Assembly: GCA_003008705.1 (NCBI GenBank)
Contig: PDUO01000128.1
Coordinates: forward strand, 8,754-54,769
Direction: 5' to 3'
Length of the DNA: 46,016 nucleotides
Origin: Pezicula radicicola
Taxonomy: Eukaryota > Ascomycota > Leotiomycetes > Helotiales > Dermateaceae
This document shows, piece by piece, positions 9,431 through 20,418 of the stretch. A model generated the notes under the pieces. It was not told the origin of the DNA. It saw nothing but the letters and a program-made list of their open reading frames with translations, and ran no database searches. Within the stretch, counting starts at the first letter, position 1, and every line of letters starts with the position of its first letter. The position numbers were made by a program, and so were the translations under genes.

Positions 9431-12400
9431 TTACGATGTACGTCGCAATAGTTCATCTGTGTTGTAGCTGTTTTCAAGAACACATCGATTCTGTACGGGC
9501 ATCCCGACCCGATGGACTTGTGGAAGATAGGAATGTTGAGAAATAGCTACGGTCGGCTTCAAATGCAAGGGCCACTCCTTTACCGAGCAGCTCGCTAATC
9601 GCCTTTTAGCCTCAGGACGGATGAAAGCATGATTTGTGATATACTTTTGTAAGTAGCACATTTTGCTACTATAGTTAAAAGATTAAGAAGAGGATTAATC
9701 GGCGGTTCGGGTAAGAATAGGCCTGTAATTTTTCTTTTCTTTTCTTTTTGATCGAAGTACAGATCTACGGCATGGATCTGTCGAGGATAATGGTGTTGGC
9801 AAGAATAATAGAGGCCCAAACCAGCAAAAGCCGCAAATTCAGACACGATGGAGAATGTTTTATAGACACTAGTGTCTGCGCTCATAACTTTCTGGATCAA
9901 TGAGAAATCAGTGGCTTGGATTAGAGCGTTTGTCGTAGCATTCTCTGAAAATGGTGTGCTTTGTGTAATAACCTTGTAGAGAAGCGTGGCGGGAACTGTT
10001 GCAACAAGACAGACAAGATCCACGACGCTAAGCTCCTCACCGGCAATTTCTTTATAGAGTTTGGATATGATTAGGATCGAAATCGGCTTGTTCAGCTCTT
10101 CTATCACTGCCGTAGTCAGTTCCTTGACAATCGACAATGTCTTGACCACAACCTACTTCACTGTTTCCAGAACCATGTCACCGATGATGGCTAGCAGTTG
10201 CTTGACAATCTCAAGAGGCATTAAAGATCCCACCTGATTGATGATCTGTTCCTTGATTCGGGTGATTGTGACCTTCACTGTGTCTGCTTCCTCAAGGACA
10301 AGGCCTTTGAGATTATCAAGCACCCCTGACCACCTGCTCTTTTCCATGGAGACCGGCCCCGCAGAAGTTTTGGCATCACCAATGTTGGATTTGAGTTTTT
10401 CCTGCAAATAATATGTTTGAGGATCATCAGTGCCCGAATTCTTCGAATTGGATGCTTGGCCTGTCGTGGTCTTGATGCCAGGCATTCCTGCCCAGGTGTC
10501 TACCTTATGCTCCAAAGACTCCAGACCCGTGGTCACGAAGTTTTCAAGTTCCACGATCCTAGACACGCTATAAATTGCGTATTGAGTGGCCACATTCTTA
10601 ATAACCTTGTGGGTCCGAACAGTGTCTTTCCAATTGAATACAAAGCCAAGAACGACTTAAGATCCTCGAACGCGACCTTGAGTTTGCTGAAGACCCACTC
10701 GAAGGCATGCGTCACAGCTGAGACAGTGTCTAGAATTGCTCGATAGACAGTGTCGCCAATCTGGACAAGTACTTCGTGAACACCATTAACGACACGGATG
10801 ACGAAGTCTTTCGCCGCCTGCCAAGCGGCGTGTAGCAGAGAGCGGAACATATCACTAGCATTGACCAGAACACTCTTCACACTCTCAAAGGCCGAAGTAG
10901 TCAAAGCGATTGACACACCTGGTCCATAAGGAGCAGTCATGCGCAGAAGTTGCGTTGCTGCAGTATGTTAGCGTTGTATAGGTCAAGCAGATAAGCGAGA
11001 TCAACTTACGCTTCTCAGACTCGTCTAAGCGAACGGCATTCGTTGTGCTATACGTATTGGATTGCCCGTGGGGAATTCCACTAGACGGTAGGGTCGAGGA
11101 GATATTTACAAGTTGCTTGATGGTTGTAACAGCCGCTTCGCGGTCTCCTTGCTGATATCGCCGGATAAGAGAGGACGACTGTTCACATCCGACTGGAGAA
11201 CCTTGGCGTTGAGGAGATTATCTGCAGAATGGATAGCTGCAAGCCTGGTTTTGATCTTTGCTGCTGGGTTAACCTCAGCTGAAATATTGCTATGCTCGAC
11301 AAGAGCAAGTTTATAGCAAATTGCTGACATATCCTGGGTAGGCTAGACGATGGTTATTGTGCCCTTGGCGTCAGTTGTTGCTGGAATGGCGGTCCTGGGA
11401 TTCAGCATCCGATAAGAGTCGTTGATGTAAACCCCAACAGGGCTAGTAGCAGTGGTGTAAATATCTGTGTTCGTAGGACTTCCACCCAAGGCGTTAGGGA
11501 AGCTCAGTCTATCGTGGAAGTGCTAAGGATTACAATGTCAATGGAAGCAGAAGCGACCTTGAAGCCCAGTTACGAGTGACCGGATCTTAGGTAAGCTGTG
11601 TAAGCTCCTGGCCTTTGACGTGAGCGAAGACAACATCGGTGCTAGTCTGCTTGTTGAGAAGGAAGGCGTAGTTCTCAATTTGAGATACAATGGGTACTGG
11701 AGGAGACCAACTTGCACCCAATGCTTCTGAACCGGCCTTGTAGGTAGTGTAAAAGAGATCGCCCTATGAGCTGACACCGTATAGAGCGGTGACGCCACCT
11801 CGTGTCTTAGTACTTGGTTTTGACGCCTGTGAGACTAAAGACGTTGTGATAATTCGAGTTCCGGTTGCCTTATCTGTTTAAGTACCAGGAGGGAAAACGA
11901 AGATTCCCTGGTGGGATGAGACGAATAGGTTACTGTAACCAGCCAAGTCTGTAGCAGAGGCCATTGACGTAACATTTTCAGAGAGACTGAGTCTCACCGG
12001 AGCCGGCGGGTTTGCTGGGTCCTATAAGTCATACGGAGGGGCGTAAATAAGCTGAAGTCGGTCGGTGATTTGACCCAAGGTGTAAATACCACTAACGCGG
12101 TCTTTGGCACGACGTCCCAGGTAACTGGAAATGCTAGCAGCAGAGAGGTCAATTGACAGGGTGTGTTTGTTCCAGCGGGTCCTTGTGTCCGGGTTGATGT
12201 AGTATCGATCAAGAAGCTTTATGGTATTGGTTGCTCGAGTGCTCTGCAGGATATCAACAATACACGTCTGAGATGCAGCAGGTTTGCCGGCAGAAGGTAG
12301 AGTCATGAGATAGACATTGTCGATATTGATATTGGTGCCCCGCCGAGTGCTGTCCAAAGAAATCGAGGTCCATTGAGCTCCAAGTTGTCTCTTACTGCGA

Positions 12401-12650
12401 GACTAGGCTTCTTCCGTGTTTGCATTTCTATAAGACAGGCAGAGTTGATCCGTACCACCAATGGTGACGGCCAAGGCAAGATTGAAAACCAAGTTCTCGG
12501 GAGTTTTGGAAACCGAGAATGATTTGGCAATGACTTTCCTGTTGTCTTGGGGCGTGAGAAGATTACCGCCTAGATTAACACATCCCCAGCCAGTGTTTCC
12601 GGCCTGTGCTTCGCAACAGGTATAAAAGACTTGGGTTAGATCCGATGGAA
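9431..12650 (-). pseudogene. large fungal protein of unknown function, broken by many stops and frameshifts
   Basis: Minus-strand translation gives one long protein in pieces. An N-terminal block reads QVFYTCCEAQAGNTGWGCVN (near 12635-12575). Blocks with GQITDRLQLIYAPPYDL, GYSNLFVSSHQGIFVFPP and IENYAFLLNKQTSTDVVFAH follow, and suggest a repeated beta-rich (propeller-like) half. A helical half covers 10940-9595, with VSIALTTSAFESVKSVL, then a 146-codon and a 184-codon stretch. Stops at 12403-12405, 12022-12024 and elsewhere, plus a frameshift near 10560-10600, disable it. I believe it belongs to a recurring family of fungal proteins longer than 1,000 residues, but cannot give a name or function. 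No signal peptide or catalytic motif is visible. Several stops (CAG or TGG to TAG) fit RIP. Confidence 0.6.
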
Positions 12651-13494
12651 AAGAAGACAGACTGAAGTATTAGATGGGGTTTGACTTCCATGATTAAAAT
12701 GTGCAGCGGTGTTGATAGTTTACAGTGAGAGTAGTGGAGAAGTGGAAATGGAGGTAGGGAGATATAGTGGGAGGATGTGATGATACAGGACTCGTTGGTA
12801 GTGCTGGCCGGCATTTGTGGACTTGGAAAGACAACGGGAGGGCAGATTGTAGTGCGACGTCGACGACGAGAGGATATACCATTAACCTGAGCGGGAGGTT
12901 GGGTTGATTGTCGCTCCTTCCTTGTTGTTTACTTTACTGCCTAGCTGCCTAGTTGCCCACAAAATCAATTTGCCCATAAAATTCAATAACCCTTAAATAA
13001 ATAACCAATTAGTAAAACGGTGAATGCAAACCATTAAGAGTATTCGAGTAATTCGATTTTATGAACCTCTTGATTCCTAACAATTATATACCCGCAAGTA
13101 TTGGACAACGAGGGGTTAGGGGTCGTGTCGAGAGAGGAACATGGGCGTATAGGAGGAGGGTTAGCTTTGTGCGCCCTATACTATACCTAGGCCCCCACTA
13201 CTTAGGTGGCATGGCGAAGGGCTTCTTGTTCTTGTAATAAGTAAGGTACCGCACGATCCTATAGTAGACGCCACAATGGGAGTCTCCTTTGGGAGACTTT
13301 GGTGTTTTATTTTGGTTTTTGGTTTTTGGTTTTTTTTTGGTTTTCCCGAAGAAGAGCGAGTAGTAGCAAGAGTTTACCCGAGCTCGCCAAGCCGAGCCGA
13401 GCTAAGTAGCGAAAAAGCGTCGAGTTGTAGCTCGGGCTTCGAGACTTCGAGACAGATACCGCCAACTAAAATAAGAACTCATACTCAGGTGTAA
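12651..13494. other. Intergenic
   Basis: Contains a pyrimidine-rich (minus strand) leader upstream of the large pseudogene, an AT-rich stretch near 12960-13090, and a T/G-rich low-complexity run near 13310-13345. A 72-codon frame at 13276-13494 plus is largely made of that simple sequence and is not called. Confidence 0.4.
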
Positions 13495-14040
13495 TTACAT
13501 TGCCCACCGCATCCTTTCGATTTTCATAACAGCCCCATCCCAATGCTTACTTAGGTTTACATTGCCCACCGCATTTCTATTACTTACCACACCCTTTCGA
13601 TTCTCGCAGCTTGTCTTAACCCTTTCCCTTTCCCTTTCCTTTTCCTTTTCGTCTTCGTCTTTGGTAGTGGACGGAGATCGGGATGGGGATGATCGGGGCA
13701 GTTGGAAGGTCACGCGTTTGGCTCTGGCCTTGGCCTTGGCGGTGGATGTGGCTTTGTGTTTGCTGGCCAGTATGCGCTTCTCCTTGTGCTTCTCCTTGTT
13801 CTTCTTATGTGTAGCACGCTCGGAATCGGCTTTATCGCCATCTTCATCATTATCATCATCATCACCATCATCATTATCATCGGATGAGATCCAATTGACA
13901 TTGGTACTAGTGGTGGTACATGCCTTGTCTGCCTTGTCAGCCTTGTCTGCTTCGCCTCTGATATTAGCCAAGACACGATACACGACACACGACACACACC
14001 ATACAACGCCCACCACACAACACCCACCACTCAACAACAC
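13495..14040 (-). CDS. low-complexity acidic/basic protein with an RVxF motif, up to 181 aa
   Basis: A 181-codon open frame. The first 30 residues are hydrophobic and Cys/Val-rich, encoded by CA-repeat-like DNA, so the true start may be later. Next come ADKADKADKA, an acidic run (SSDDNDDGDDDDNDEDGDK), Lys-rich helix-forming sequence, then AKARAKRVTFQLP and a Lys/Glu/Arg stretch ending in EKERERERVKTS. KRVTF fits the RVxF docking motif for protein phosphatase 1; this is a motif match only. SSDDNDD would suit casein kinase 2. Such composition suggests a disordered nuclear or scaffold protein. A GTAAGT donor near 13590 (GGTGTG/GTAAGT) and a 16-base direct duplication (13498-13513 and 13559-13574) make the last 30 codons doubtful. 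The opposite-strand frame at 13562-14071 is the shadow. Confidence 0.4.
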   Translation of the reverse strand: MLLSGGCCVVGVVWCVSCVVYRVLANIRGEADKADKADKACTTTSTNVNWISSDDNDDGDDDDNDEDGDKADSERATHKKNKEKHKEKRILASKHKATSTAKAKARAKRVTFQLPRSSPSRSPSTTKDEDEKEKERERERVKTSCENRKGVVSNRNAVGNVNLSKHWDGAVMKIERMRWAM

Positions 14041-14196
14041 CTGCAGAAAGAGGAATCACACACGTATGTAGGTAGTGAGGTAGTGAGATATGATCACGTG
14101 ACTACTACCTTGTAACCGTAAGTGATTACCAATCTGTAACTGTATATAGGCACTATTTTTATCTTTTACTCTTGAAAAAACAAGATAAATACCCTT

Positions 14197-14245
14197 GAGA
14201 TGTAGTATACTACACTACATTGTACTACACTACACTACACTATAT
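14197..14245. repeat. (CTACA)n-type microsatellite
   Basis: Imperfect run of CTACA/CTACACTA units. It is the reverse complement of the perfect (GTGTA)n array 580 bp downstream, so the two form an inverted pair. Confidence 0.7.
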
Positions 14246-14825
14246 TGGTAGGAGGAAAGACTCTCGAGATTTCCTAAGGCGTTTGAATAATCCCGAAATA
14301 TTCTTATTACCGACTGTATACTACTATTTTCTTAGGTCGTGTAAGATATTATAATCGATCTATACTATCCGGAATTACTAAGACCGTCTATTAAGCAATC
14401 GGAACCAGATTAAGATTACTTGGTTTACTCTTACTTAGGACGAAGGCGTTGTCTTGTAAAGCGTGGAGGTTGTCTAGTTGGCTTTTAGATCTGTTACATT
14501 TGTAGGTATAGTACTGACGAAGTATATCTGGTCTGAGAACTTTGTGAAGGTATTCGGATTTGGGGTTTAAGATGTTAGGTTTTCGATTTGAGATATAAAT
14601 ATAGGATGTAGGATATGCATTTGGTCTTGAGTTGTATGTGTAGTATATGGTATATAGTGAGTGGTATTTGTTGGTTGGTTGGTTTAAAGATAGAAAGACA
14701 TTCTAGGTTTTTGGATTTAGGTTTTGGACTTGCGTTTTGGATTCGGGTTTTGATTTGGGTCTTGGATTGGGTTGTTGGTATTGAGTAGTGATTGGTTGTT
14801 TTTTGATTTGAGAGTAGTATGTATA

Positions 14826-14900
14826 GTGTAGTGTAGTGTAGTGTAGTGTAGTGTAGTGTAGTGTAGTGTAGTGTAGTGTAGTGTAGTGTAGTGTAGTGTA
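14826..14900. repeat. (GTGTA)15 microsatellite
   Basis: Fifteen perfect tandem copies of GTGTA (75 bp), preceded by one GTATA variant. It is not a known telomere repeat. Its purity implies recent expansion. Confidence 0.95.
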
Positions 14901-16316
14901 TAAGGGGCTTATTGGTTAGATAGCTTATCCTATCTAAGAAGGTACTCAGGTAGCGTTTAATTTCGACTTCGACTTCGATTCCAACTTAGATTCCGATTTC
15001 GATTTGGCGTAGCATATTTTTATAGTAAAACAAAGACCCTTAAGAATATTGTATTGTATTCTCTGTTCCAAACGGAAGGAAGTAAAAGTATACAAGTAAG
15101 CGAATAAGCGAATAAGCGAGCAAGCGAGCAAGCAAAAAAACTAAGTACTTGTAAGAATTATATCAAGCAAGGTAGCTAGAATTCTAAGACTTACTAGCTC
15201 TTCTTCTTCTTCTTATAGAATAGTAGAGGATCTATATATTAATTAGTTCAAAAACTGAATTTATATTGGTTATATATACGAAGCGAGTAGATAAGCAATA
15301 GAGAATAGTTTAGAGTACTTACAGATCTTGATTTGATTTTTTAAGGTAGATAGTTCAAGGGTGGAGTTTGTTTAGTTGTAATTGGTATACTTTTTAAGCT
15401 CTTAGAGCTTTATAGTATAACATTATGTTATGAAAATCTTTAGCTATTATTGAGAAATAAGCGAGCTACTAATATAACAGCAATATGACGTTAGTTATCT
15501 AACTTAGAAGTTCGAACTTTCTATTTAAAGAAAAATATAAGAAATGTAGACTTACAGAAATGATTCCTTTAGCTGGTAGGAAGGTGAATAAAAGGTATAG
15601 AGGTTGTAGAGTTTCTCTGATAGAGATCGTCGGAGATTCTTTTTCTTCTCTTCTTGAATTTATGTCTTTAAGGTGTTGGTATTTATTGTAGAAGAATTAA
15701 AGGATAGAAAGGCAAGGTCGGGTTGGGTTGGAAGTTGTTGAGAAGTTAAGTATACTGTGATAGGTAATATATAATTAGTAAAGATAAGCGAGCAACATTG
15801 AAAAATGATACTGAAGATAAAACCTAGGTAGGAATTTAAACTTACAAGAATACTAAGTAAGGAAGAATAATATTACAGAGAAAATGTAGTGTTTGGTGTT
15901 TAAGTGTGATTAAAAACATAAGTATAAACATTATAATCTCAACTCAACTCTTGTACCAAAATTCGCCTTATACACAGATTTTCTACTAGCGACATCAAGG
16001 ACTAGGCGCCTTAGCCAATGACAGAAGTTTGGAGAATATCGTGCGTGTTTGTTAGATTTTGGCACAGGTAGAAGACGGATTGGCTGGTTGATTAGAGAAG
16101 GAAGGATGAATTGATTGAAGAAAGATTGATGGGTTGAAGAAGATAAGTTAGCTATCTAGTAGACAGGAAAGATAAAGGAGAAAGACATACAATATATACC
16201 TAAGTTTCAAAAGTAAAGTATGTTCTACATTCTACATTCTACGTGTCTACCTATCGGATCTATTATTCTGAGCCGTCATGTACGTGCTAGGGGAAAGCGG
16301 GAAATAAGAATTCGGA

Positions 16317-16444
16317 CCTAGATTGCAGTGTACCTGAATTGCACTGGACCTGGATTGTACTGCACCTGTATTGTACTACACCTGGATTGTACTGCACCTG
16401 AATTGCACCAGATCTGGACTAAACTGGACCTAGATAGCGTCATA
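16317..16444. repeat. 16-bp minisatellite, about 7-8 copies
   Basis: Units begin CCTG or CCTA and follow the form CCTGGATTGTACTGCA, exactly 16 bases each from 16317 to 16428, with a decayed last copy to 16444. Copies 16349-16364 and 16381-16396 are identical. Each unit carries a TGCA or TGTAC core, so neighbouring units are partly self-complementary. It is not coding. Confidence 0.85.
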
Positions 16445-17889
16445 TGTTCAGATAGAGAGTTCACTAGTGGATGTTATGATATCGTATATGCCATATAGCG
16501 TAGATAAGTCGAGTTTCAAAAGCACAGGCATATACATGTGCCTTTCATACTTGTATGTACATATATACATGAATGTACCCACTGGATCTCATTCCCCGGA
16601 CGAGAAAGATGAGACGAGGGGAGGAGAAGAGAGGAAGTAGCATGGGAAACAGAGAAGGAATACGAAGGAATATTGAGAAAGGATAAGATCTACAGCTAGT
16701 TAATTCCAAACTAAAAAGTACTACCACAGTCTCAGTTCCCAGGTCACTTTTCTCCAAGGATGATGGCTCTAGAATTACAGTATAGATAGTGAGTAGGTGT
16801 CATGAGAGCGATGAGTATGTATGTCGAGTTTTAGAAACCATGTACATGTACAGTACCTTCCCCGGACAGGGAAGGAAAGGAGAGGAGAGGAGAGGGATGA
16901 GGTTGTAGCCACTATCCATGTATAGATATACAGATAGTGGAGTCACTGGCTTGCGTACTGCACAGGACTTTGTAAAAAAAACAAAAAAATCTCTAAGTCT
17001 AGGAGGACCGAACTCCTGTACATCGATCGGCCAGATACGGTTCGCAGAGGTTCCTGTACAGATTGGAGGGATGGAGGGATGGTGCTTCCACCATGTTGCA
17101 TGAACCATATCCGAAGAATTGACTAACTGACCGACTGATCAACTGATGGACAAACAGACGGACAGATCTCCAGCTGGTCAAAAAATTCCCTCAGAGTGTA
17201 AAGAGAGAAAAAATTGATCAGCGTAGGCAGGGTCGTGTATCAAAATGATCACGAGCTGAAAAATGGTGCTGTGCAATGAACCGTCATATCTTGCAAGTAT
17301 GGGAGATGTGCAGAAGAGCTGTAAAAGCTGCAGAGACGCAGAAGAAGCCAAGAAATATGTTCATCGGAATCGTGGGGTTTGGATTGATTGGTAGTAGATG
17401 GTAAACGAAACCGGCGGTGGTTCATGTACGGTGGTGCATGGGGTTCCTGCATATGCGAACATGTTCGGTGTCAAAATGGAATGTTCGGTAGAAGCTTACG
17501 CATGTTGCCATATATTTGATTTGTGACTTGCAGTGAAACGAGGGATGGATGATGGGATGGATGATGTCGTATAGAATTTGAATTTGGGAAAAACCATGCG
17601 CCAGGTACAAAGCAAAGTCGGTGGTACCTACATATGTGCCTACCTTAGTCTGCGGTTCTCTGGAGTACACGACGGCATCGTGAATGCATGACTATGAATT
17701 CAATCCCATGATCCATCCTCATTCCATCTTGCAGGAGAGTGTGTTTTTTCTCTCTCTCTCGTCCTTCGTTCTGTAGATCCAGTGCTTCGGATTTTTCTAT
17801 TTATCCTCCTCATCCATCTTCATCCATTTCAATCATCTTCATCCATTTCAATCATCTTCATCTATTCCATCCATCTTCATCCTCCAACC
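16445..17889. other. Long intergenic spacer, part 2, with promoter of the 842-aa gene
   Basis: No gene recognised. Small frames on both strands lack domains. Just upstream of the next gene are a CT-rich tract (17747-17764) and (CATC/TTCATCCATT)n repeats (17800-17885), typical of pyrimidine-rich fungal promoters and leaders. The in-frame ATG at 17782 lies before these repeats, so its product would start with repeat-encoded residues. Confidence 0.4.
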
Positions 17890-20418
17890 ATGACCACCAA
17901 CACTAAATTATTCCGCGGTGATCCCATCGCCTCCTTGCACTCCAGCAACCGCTTCTCACTCACACCCGACGAAGTCACCCGCCTCCATGGCTTCTTATGC
18001 CTGCCGGACTTCCAATCCTGGGCCGCCGGTAGGCCAAGACTGACTCCGGCCGTGCTTGCCAAATGTCCTCTCCTACCTCGTGGTAATGAGAGTGATGGTG
18101 GCTTGCTTGGCCACCATATGGGTTGGCATGAGGCTTTCCCAATGCGCTCGTCTTGTGGTCAGACTGTTAAAGACATTGTGCTTCCGAAGCTGCTCAAGAA
18201 GATGGACATGTTCTGGCCTGTCAGTCCTCATATTGTGGCCGCCGTGGAGGCTCAAGTGGCGGCTGAGGAAGCTGCTCAGAAAGCTGCTCGGAAAACTGCG
18301 AGGGCTCGAGCAAGAAAGGTCCAATGTCCATCAACACTTGAAGTCCCCATCGAGACTCAGGATATCGCCGCTCAATACGATCAGGAGATCGCAACTCAGA
18401 AGCCCAAATCTTGCAAGAGTCGCTCAACACTTGAAGTCCGCATCCAGGCTCAGGCCCACAAGACTCACGATGCCGAGATTGAGAATATCATAGCTCAGAC
18501 TCCCGAATATTACAAGAGTCGCTCAAAACTCGAAATCCCCATCGAGACCCAGGCCATCAAAGTCCAAGACGTTCAGAATATCAAGACTCACGATGCCAAG
18601 ATCGAGGATATCATTTTCAAGAATCAATCAATCCTTAAAGTCCCCATCGAGACTCAAACCATCATCAAAGTCCGAGACGTCCAGAACATCACAGCTCAAG
18701 ACGTTCAGGAGCCCGAACCTTGCAAGAGTCGATCAATCCTTAAAGTCCCTATCGAGACTCAGACTGTCAAGGTCCAAAATGTTCAGGATAGCAAGCCTCA
18801 TGATGCCAAGATTGAGGAGATCGCAGCTCAAGAGGTCCAGGAGATCGCCGCAGCCCAGACGCCGCCCAAATCCAACAACAAGACTCAGACTCAAACCAAG
18901 ACTAAAGTCGAAGTCGCCGATCCCGTCGCCAATCCAGTTCCCAACCCTACCCCCATCACCATCACCAAACCACCAACAACAACAACTACCTCCAAAAAAA
19001 TCCTCACATCCCTCATCCCCAACCTCCTCCACCCCCTAACAAACCTCCTCAAGCACCTCCTCATCCAAGCCCTCACCAGTCTCCTCAGTCTCTTCCTCCT
19101 CCTAGCCATAACGGTCATCATTCCAATTCCAATTCCCCATTTGAGAGATATTGTTTTCGGCTTCAGCTTCGGGGACTATGATTATATTGATCGCATCAAA
19201 GCCTTTACCTATCCCCTTATCCATCTCGGACTCGATGTCGTTGTTAAATATCAACCGGGACGGGGAATGGGAATGGAAATCGACACCAAAAACCAAGACC
19301 AAGGCCAAGAATCAGGAAACTCATCACTCTCCTCTCTCTCCCAACCATCTACTGCCCCAACACCCATTCCCGTACTAGCGATGGTGACCAAGATATCATC
19401 CCTCAGATACGGTTCTTCCCTGAACTGGAACGTCTTATCAAAGATCATCATATTCCTCGGTATCTGCTGGTATCTTCTCTCGCGATTCAAGCTAAACCGT
19501 CGACGAATCTTCTTCACCTCTGGCTTCGGTTCCGGGTTTGGATCTTTTGGGTTCGGTCTCAACCAATGTCTTTTCTTTGTTGCTTGGTTTGTTGCTTCGA
19601 TTCTTCGTGGATTCGTTGATCTGGTGATGGTGTATGTTGTGCCGAGAGTGGGTGGTTATGTTGAGATGGAGAGTGGAGATTGGGATGAGGGTCAGGGAAA
19701 TGTCAAGGTCATTTCCGACGTCGATGACCAAGGAAATGAAGTGGAAAAGGCTAAGACACATATGGATGTCGTCGTTGATAATAACCAAGGAAATAAAGAG
19801 GAAAAGAATCTCAATCTCAACATCAAAGGCCAAAACCAAAAAGAGGAAAACACCACCACCACCACCGCTATCAACAGCCCCATAACTCGCCTCCCCGAAT
19901 TCGACTTCGACTTCGGCTTCGACGACTTCGATATGGAATCCAAACACAAATCCAAATACGAACAAAACGACACCAACAAAGACAGAAACATCCAAGAAGT
20001 ATTCTACCCCAACCTACAAGATATCCTAGCTACAGATGAAGATGCAAATAAGAACACCAGATCTAAGTCTGGGTCATACACATACACATACACTCCACCA
20101 GAAGACAACAACATTCAAGACATTAAACCAAACACTGCAATCACAACAACAGCAACAAACAAGAAAGATGAACAACCACCTAGCCCCATCACCAACAACC
20201 CCCAACAACCCCAACAACCCCAACCCCAAAAACAAAACCTCCACGCCTCAATCCAAAACCTCCTCAGACCAATCGACTACAGCATGATCGCCGAGTTGAA
20301 TAGTTATACTGATTACACTGAGGAGATGGAGGCTGTTTTGAAGCCTATTAATGAGGGGGTTATGAGGTTGGAGGAGTTGAGGATGAAGAGGAGGGGAGAG
20401 GGGAGGGATGGTAGGTAG
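17890..20418 (+). CDS. orphan membrane protein with internal SxLxVPIETQ repeats, 842 aa
   Basis: Single open frame. I start at ATG 17890 (context CAACCATGA) rather than 17782 because the extra 36 residues are encoded by simple repeats. Residues 1-115 form a possible small domain (LTPDEVTRLHGFLCLPDFQSW). An Ala/Lys/Arg-rich helix spans 116-143. Five copies of a motif like SxLxVPIETQ occur near 148, 178, 211, 246 and 282, separated by Gln/Asp/Val-rich spacers (QDVQN, HDAKIE). A Pro/Thr-rich linker precedes likely membrane segments at about 388-414, 516-532 and 556-585. The C-terminal part is hydrophilic, Asn/Lys/Asp-rich, and ends in a conserved-looking helix (about 780-842). No family recognised. 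The spaced motif could bind a partner repeatedly; this is inference. Location is probably an internal or plasma membrane. No intron is needed to keep the frame. Confidence 0.7.
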   Translation: MTTNTKLFRGDPIASLHSSNRFSLTPDEVTRLHGFLCLPDFQSWAAGRPRLTPAVLAKCPLLPRGNESDGGLLGHHMGWHEAFPMRSSCGQTVKDIVLPKLLKKMDMFWPVSPHIVAAVEAQVAAEEAAQKAARKTARARARKVQCPSTLEVPIETQDIAAQYDQEIATQKPKSCKSRSTLEVRIQAQAHKTHDAEIENIIAQTPEYYKSRSKLEIPIETQAIKVQDVQNIKTHDAKIEDIIFKNQSILKVPIETQTIIKVRDVQNITAQDVQEPEPCKSRSILKVPIETQTVKVQNVQDSKPHDAKIEEIAAQEVQEIAAAQTPPKSNNKTQTQTKTKVEVADPVANPVPNPTPITITKPPTTTTTSKKILTSLIPNLLHPLTNLLKHLLIQALTSLLSLFLLLAITVIIPIPIPHLRDIVFGFSFGDYDYIDRIKAFTYPLIHLGLDVVVKYQPGRGMGMEIDTKNQDQGQESGNSSLSSLSQPSTAPTPIPVLAMVTKISSLRYGSSLNWNVLSKIIIFLGICWYLLSRFKLNRRRIFFTSGFGSGFGSFGFGLNQCLFFVAWFVASILRGFVDLVMVYVVPRVGGYVEMESGDWDEGQGNVKVISDVDDQGNEVEKAKTHMDVVVDNNQGNKEEKNLNLNIKGQNQKEENTTTTTAINSPITRLPEFDFDFGFDDFDMESKHKSKYEQNDTNKDRNIQEVFYPNLQDILATDEDANKNTRSKSGSYTYTYTPPEDNNIQDIKPNTAITTTATNKKDEQPPSPITNNPQQPQQPQPQKQNLHASIQNLLRPIDYSMIAELNSYTDYTEEMEAVLKPINEGVMRLEELRMKRRGEGRDGR

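Larger units (their letters stand above)
14041..16316. other. Long intergenic spacer, part 1
   Basis: About 2.3 kb without a convincing gene. It holds two pentanucleotide arrays (listed separately), a TTCGA/TTCGACTTC-type run at 14955-15005, GCGAATAA/GCGAGCAA runs near 15098-15135, and T/G-rich degenerate repeats at 14560-14810. A 61-codon frame (14946-15131 minus) comes from the simple repeats. No transposon ends are seen. Confidence 0.4.

Noticed and set aside
13562..14071. 169-codon plus-strand frame
   Set aside because: Reads as Leu/Ser runs, the mirror of the Lys/Glu/Asp-rich minus-strand frame; no domain.
14826..14900. Possible internal telomere repeat
   Set aside because: GTGTA is not TTAGGG or a known fungal telomere unit; treated as a microsatellite.
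17782..17889. Earlier ATG for the 842-aa protein
   Set aside because: The added 36 residues come from CATC/TTCATCC simple repeats; the ATG at 17890 has a better context.
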